Part shown: positions 60,215 through 64,000 of the stretch, piece after piece | Numbering within the stretch: the stretch's first letter is position 1 | How the letters are laid out: each line of letters starts with the position of its first letter | Origin: JAICJC01 sp963757605 | Lineage (GTDB): Bacteria > Actinomycetota > Thermoleophilia > Gaiellales > JAICJC01 | Direction of reading: 5' to 3' | NCBI GenBank assembly: GCA_963757605.1 | Contig: CAVWSF010000005.1 | Location: 558,001 to 622,000, forward strand | DNA length: 64,000 nucleotides | Made by a program: the position numbers and the translations under genes | Notes under the pieces: generated by a model | Told to the model about the DNA's origin: nothing | Databases searched by the model: none | The model's input: the letters and a program-made list of their open reading frames with translations, nothing else

Positions 60215-60906
60215 GCGCTCACCAGAAGTTCCCGTACCTCCTCGACCCCGGCTTGCCAGACCGCCTGCCAGTCCTCCTTCGGTCGTTCGTACGGGCCGCC
60301 GTAGGAGCCGTCACCGAGCAGCTCGCGCACGCCCGCGGGAGAGGCCGCCCGCAGCGCTTCCATCGACGCCATCGGCTTTCGCTCCGACGGCGAGGCGGCG
60401 CCCTCGAGCCGCGTCCACGGGAAGTTCTCGAGCCACGAGGCGTGGCTGGCGTCGGGGTCGATCGACTGCACGACCGCCCACGTCCGCGGCCCGTTCCACC
60501 AGTTGTGGAAGATCACCTGCGCGTCGGGCCGGTCGGCGATGAACTCCGGCGCCAGGCCCGCGGCAGGCGAGTTGCCGCCGTGGCCGTTCACGATCAGGAT
60601 GCGGCGGAAGCCCTGGCCGTAAAGCGAGTCGAGCAGGTCGCGGACGACGGCGACGTACGTCCCGACCCGCAGGCTCGGGCTGCCCGGGTAGGCGGCGAAG
60701 TACGGCGTGAGCCCGTACGGGAGCGACGGCAGCACCGGGACGCCCAGCGGCTCGGCCGCCTCGGCCGACACGCGCTCGGACAGGATCACGTCGACGCCGA
60801 GCGACAGATAGCCGTGCTGCTCGATCGACCCGAGCGGCAGGACGACCCGGTCGTCGCTTCGCAGGTACTCCTCGACCTGCATCCAGCTCATGTCATGCAC
60901 CCGCAT
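60205..60906 (-). CDS. Creatininase-family amidohydrolase
   Basis: A 233-residue protein with the metal-site motif VLPLGSIEQHGYLSLGVD (about 22-39) and ILIVNGHGGNSPA (about 105), plus EDLSNG-type C-terminal motifs in altered form. The family hydrolyses creatinine and other cyclic amides such as formamidopyrimidines. Its start lies 14 bp inside the amidase end. It belongs to a peptide/amide catabolic cluster. Confidence 0.88.
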   Translation of the reverse strand: MRVHDMSWMQVEEYLRSDDRVVLPLGSIEQHGYLSLGVDVILSERVSAEAAEPLGVPVLPSLPYGLTPYFAAYPGSPSLRVGTYVAVVRDLLDSLYGQGFRRILIVNGHGGNSPAAGLAPEFIADRPDAQVIFHNWWNGPRTWAVVQSIDPDASHASWLENFPWTRLEGAASPSERKPMASMEALRAASPAGVRELLGDGSYGGPYERPKEDWQAVWQAGVEEVRELLVSAWR

Positions 60907-62079
60907 GGAACGCCTCCTCGTGTGCCGCGGCGACGGACAGGAGAAACGCGTCCCGCCCGCGCGCGGCGGCGAGCTGGAGCCCGGCCGGAAGGCCGTCCTC
61001 GGCGGGGCCGCACGGCACCGAGACCGCCGGCATGCCAGCCAGGTTGTAGGGGCCGGTGAAGCGGGCCTCGACGTCGCCGTCGGGCGTGCCGAACGGCGGG
61101 TCCTCCGGCGGCGCGACGTACGCGACGGTCGGCCCGGCGAGCACGTCGACCTCGGCGAGGACGCGCGCGAAGCCGGCGGCGATGCGCTCGCCGTCGGTAA
61201 GGGCCGCCGCGTAGTCGTCGGAGGACATCTCGCGCCCCAGCTCGAGCAGATGCCGCGTCCCGGGCCCGTACAGCCCGGCCTCCGCTCATAGCGGGAGCGG
61301 TGCGCCTGCCAGGCCTCGTAGAGCACGATGGTGCCGAGCGCCTCGTCCGCAGAGTCGAGCTCCGAGACGTCGACCTCGACGCACGTCGAAGCCGAGGCCG
61401 GCGAGCAGCTCCACCGCCTCGCGCACCCGGTCGCGCACGCCCGGGCGAAGCTGCGGCTCGGCGAGATGGCGCGCAGCACGCCGACGCGCACGCCGCTCAC
61501 CGGGTCCACCGGGCACGGTTCTCCGCGAGAGGACCGCCAGGAGCTCGGCGGCGCCGCGCACCGTGCGGGCCAGCGGGCCGACGTTGTCGAGGGTCGGCGA
61601 GAGCTCGAAGACGCCGGTGACCGGCACGAGCCCGTAGGTGGGCTTCAGGCCGACGATGCCGCAGTACGCGGCCGGGATCCGGATCGAGCCGCCGGTGTCG
61701 GTCCCGAGTCGCGTGGTGGCACACGCCCGCGCGCGACCAGCGCCGCAGAGCCGGATGACGACCCCCCGGAGGTCCGTCCCCGGTGGAGCGGGTTCACGGT
61801 CATCCCGTAGGTCGGGTTGACGCTCCCCGCCGCGTACTCGAGCAGGTTCGTCTTGCAGAAGAGGTCGGCGCCGGCGGCGCGCAGCCGGGCCACGACCTCG
61901 GCGTCCGCCGCGGCGGGCGACGGCACGCCCACCGTGGAAGCGTTCGTCGTCACGAGCCCGCGCACGTCCATGTTGTCCTTGACGGCCACGGCGACGCCAA
62001 GGAGCGGGCCGGACGCCGCGCGGTCGGGCGCGTCGACGACGTCGATCACCGCGTTCAGGGGCCGGCCGAGCCGCTCCAG
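60893..62079 (-). pseudogene. Amidase (amidase-signature family), interrupted by frame changes
   Basis: The amidase signature is clear when frames are joined: VAVAVKDNMDVRG (catalytic Lys), GGSSSGSAALVA (Ser-rich nucleophile loop), GTDTGGSIRIPAAYCG, and a C-terminal FARVLAEVDVLAGPT. Reading it needs frame changes near 61715, 61520, 61443, 61380 and 61280. No in-frame stops accumulate, and the protein stays conserved on both sides of every break. It is therefore either a very recent pseudogene or sequencing/assembly error. It follows the ketopantoate reductase frame without a stop. Confidence 0.75.
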
Positions 62080-63018
62080 CCGCTCGTAGGCGGCGAGCAG
62101 GTCGAGGTTGGCCCGCTCGCACACCCGGCGGCCCTCCTCGATGGCATGGATCAGCTCGCCGGTGCGGCGCACCAGCGGGCCCTCGAGCGAGCCCAGCATC
62201 GCGTCGACCTCGGTCTTGCGGTGGCGGACTGCGAGGTCGCGGTAGATGCCCGAGTGGGTCTTGGCCGAGCCGCGGTTGAACTCGACGAGCCGGTCGATCG
62301 AGCCGTCCAGGTCGGCGGGGTCGAACCCGTCGAACGGCTCGGGCGTCGCCGTCGCCTGCGCCAGCACCTCGCGCGCGAGCGCCAGGAAGAGCGGCCGGTA
62401 GGCGGCGGTCGGCCAGCGCGTCGGCGATCGAGAGGTCGGAGACCGCGGTCGCGAAGAGCATCGCCCCGTAGGCCTCCTTCGCCCACAGGTAACCGACGAC
62501 GTTGCTCGTGGCCTTGGCGTCGGCGATGTCGGCGGCCAGGCGGCGCACGCGCTCGGAGTCGGAGCCGTCGAGCTCGCCGATCCGGAACGTGGCCCGGCTC
62601 CCGCGCAGGATCCGGCCCGGGCGCGAGGAGTCGGCGCCGAAGTTCACGAACGCGCCGACGACCCGCTCCGCCCCGACCGCCGCCTCGATCTCGCGGCTCG
62701 TTCATCCCGTTCTGGAGCGAGACGACGTAGCCGTTCGGGGCCAGCCGCGGCGCGATCGTCCGCAAGGCCTGGCCGGTGTGGTGCGACTTCACCGCGAGCA
62801 GCACGTGGTCGATGCCGTCGGGGAGGTCGGCCGGCGCCACCGCCGGCACCCGCACTGTGTACTCCTCGACCGGGCCCTCGATGACGAGCCCGTCGCGGTT
62901 GATCGCCGCCACGTGCTCCGGGTCGGCGTCGCAGAAGAGCACGTCGTGGCCGTCGCGGGCGAGCCCCGCCGCCGACGGTTCCTCCGATGGCTCCGGCTCC
63001 GACGACGACGTAGGTCAC
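62080..63018 (-). pseudogene. Ketopantoate reductase-like (ApbA/PanE) protein, interrupted by frame changes
   Basis: Joined frames give TYVVVGAGAIGGTVGG (Rossmann loop), VLLAVKSHHTGQAL, VSLQNGMNE, ATSNVVGYLWAKEAYGAML and KTHSGIYRDLAVRHRKTEVD, the ApbA/PanE fold with its catalytic-lysine region. Frame changes are needed near 62975, 62700 and 62402, each by one base in a G/C run. GTG start overlaps the GntR stop (GTGA). The C-terminal frame continues into the amidase without a stop. Confidence 0.75.
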
Positions 63019-63764
63019 GTGGCCCTCCGCGCCGCATCGGGCGTCTGCCCGTTGCCGGCCGTGCGGTCGAGGATCACGTCGATCAGGCGGCCCGTCGCCA
63101 GGATGTGGTCGGTCATGAGCTCGCGGGCCGCGCGCGCGTTCCCGGCCCGCAGCGCCTCGAGCAGCGCGCGGTGCTGGCGCAGGTTCTCGCCGTGGAGGCG
63201 CTGGACGTCCTGGGAGAGCAGGAGCGGCGGCGTGCGTAGGGCCCGGCGCACGCTGCGCGCCATCGTGCGAAGGAGCGGCATGCCGGCCGCCTCGAGCACG
63301 ACGTCGTGGAACGTGTCGTTCACCCGCAGCCACTCGAACGTGACGTCGAGACGGGTGGCGTCGTCGAGGTCCGGCGCCTGGAGGCGGCGGGTCAGGCCGA
63401 CGTAGCGCTCGTCGGCCCGCTCCAGCTGTTCGAGCTGCTCGGCGCTGATCCGGGTCGCGGCCAGCTCGGCCGCCGCGCCCTCGAGCGCAGCCCGCGCGAC
63501 GATCGACTGGCGCAGCTCGTCGCGGGAGGGCGACCGCACGAGCACGCCCCGGTTCGGGCGGAAGACCACGAGGCCGAGGGCGTCGAGCCGCCGCAGGGCT
63601 TCGCGGATGGGGGTGCGGCTGACGCCGTACTGCTCGGCGAGCTGCTCCTGGCGGAGCATCGTCCCCGGCGGCAGCTCGCCGAACAGGATGGCCCGCTCGA
63701 GCGCCGCGCCGATCTCGTCGGCCTTCGTCGTCTCGGCGTCCGCAATCGACCGGATCTCCGCCAT
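63015..63764 (-). CDS. GntR-family regulator with FCD domain
   Basis: A 249-residue FadR-type regulator: winged helix (LRQEQLAEQYGVSRTPIREALRRLDALGL, about residues 37-65) and an all-helical FCD ligand domain with metal-binding positions (VNDTFHDVVLEAAG, HRALLEAL). It probably controls the adjacent amide/peptide catabolic genes, which follow in the same direction with a 4-nt overlap, and perhaps the divergent lipoprotein. The gene is intact, unlike the two after it. Confidence 0.92.
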   Translation of the reverse strand: MAEIRSIADAETTKADEIGAALERAILFGELPPGTMLRQEQLAEQYGVSRTPIREALRRLDALGLVVFRPNRGVLVRSPSRDELRQSIVARAALEGAAAELAATRISAEQLEQLERADERYVGLTRRLQAPDLDDATRLDVTFEWLRVNDTFHDVVLEAAGMPLLRTMARSVRRALRTPPLLLSQDVQRLHGENLRQHRALLEALRAGNARAARELMTDHILATGRLIDVILDRTAGNGQTPDAARRAT

Positions 63765-63858
63765 TTCGGATCCAGGTTATCCAAATCCCCCCTTCCTGTG
63801 GGCGACCTTGGTATGGTTGGGATCCGAAAGTCGCCCGTGGCACCGTGGAGGGAGCATC

Positions 63859-64000
63859 ATGAGGGTTCGCACGACCGGGATCGGAGCCGTCCTTGCGGCC
63901 GTGACCGCGCTCGCCATCGCGGCCGCGGGCTGCGGCGGCTCCAGCAGTGGAGGCAACAGCGGAGGCGGGACCGGAGACGAGGGCAAGCCGCAGCACGGCG
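63859..64000 (+). CDS. Lipoprotein, probable ABC-transporter solute-binding protein (N-terminus)
   Basis: The first 47 codons are present; the gene runs off the right edge. A lipoprotein signal peptide (MRVRTTGIGAVLAAVTALA) leads to a lipobox AAAGC with the modifiable cysteine at about residue 25, then a Gly/Ser-rich linker. This is typical of solute-binding lipoproteins and fits the divergent GntR-controlled catabolic cluster. The binding-protein role is inferred. GTGGAGGGAG precedes the ATG. Confidence 0.7.
   Translation, partial: MRVRTTGIGAVLAAVTALAIAAAGCGGSSSGGNSGGGTGDEGKPQHG

Noticed and set aside
61286..62647. Programmed frameshifting as the explanation for the broken amidase region
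   Set aside because: About eight shifts in both directions, without slippery heptamers or conserved pseudoknots, do not fit programmed recoding.

Overview
The window is very GC-rich (estimated by eye at about 70% or more), densely coded chromosomal DNA. GTG and TTG starts are frequent, many genes join by 4-nt GTGA/ATGA overlaps, and many genes have a TANNNT -10 box only 6-9 nt before the start codon, suggesting leaderless mRNAs. The gene content includes a CysO/CysM/Mec sulfur module, a Get3-like ATPase pair as in mycobacteria, a MeaB GTPase, acyl-CoA dehydrogenases, a Tad pilus operon and VapBC. This points to an actinobacterium, possibly a deep-branching Thermoleophilia-like lineage; the class is inference. 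No rRNA, tRNA, CRISPR array or prophage was found.

Layout. 0.0-13.5 kb: housekeeping metabolism (TrpB-like start, leucyl aminopeptidase, acyl-CoA dehydrogenase, threonine dehydratase, ZIP metal transporter behind an IdeR/DtxR-like box, MeaB, HisC, LON-domain protein, gamma-glutamyltransferase), then ftsZ directly after a soj/parA gene. 13.5-25 kb: M48 protease head-to-head with two Get3/ArsA-like ATPases, large membrane proteins, a second acyl-CoA dehydrogenase, an M24 peptidase, an amidohydrolase, and a REP-associated tyrosine transposase (RAYT) flanked by inverted palindromes. 25-30.5 kb: rhodanese-MoeB protein, a CysO-CysM fusion and a JAMM peptidase in one tight operon, followed by an AsnC regulator, a pterin dehydratase and a CNNM/CorC-like protein. 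30.5-34 kb: NarL-type response regulator, histidine kinase and a degenerate GGDEF protein. 34-41.6 kb: lgt and a Tad operon (cpaB, cpaE/tadZ, cpaF, a vWA-TadB fusion, tadC) behind a structured leader. 41.8-46.6 kb: VapBC, an HD-GYP phosphodiesterase, a crystallin-like secreted protein, an ECF sigma factor with a membrane partner, and an atypical regulator. 46.8-54 kb: MFS transporter, UDG, RidA, D-aminopeptidase, SDR, a split FluG-like amidohydrolase/glutamine-synthetase pair and an AstE-like enzyme. 54-58.9 kb: small stress and accessory genes (GNATs, glyoxalase, cupins, redoxin, DHFR-like). 58.9-64 kb: a catabolic cluster of M20 dipeptidase, creatininase, amidase, ketopantoate reductase-like protein, GntR regulator and the start of a solute-binding lipoprotein.

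Two signals cut across the window. First, a dispersed family of small palindromes (core GGGGTCWGACCCC or GGTGCCAGGCACC in a TGAAAAA...TTTTTCA frame) matches the ends of the RAYT unit. Its boundary TGA is repeatedly the stop codon of the adjacent gene, and one copy sits in-frame inside a membrane-protein gene. Second, the operon at 25.1-27.9 kb encodes a sulfur-carrier protein whose GG terminus is buried in a fusion to cysteine synthase, next to the JAMM peptidase that could release it. About 2.1 kb at 60.9-63.0 kb needs roughly eight frame changes to read two otherwise well-conserved proteins.
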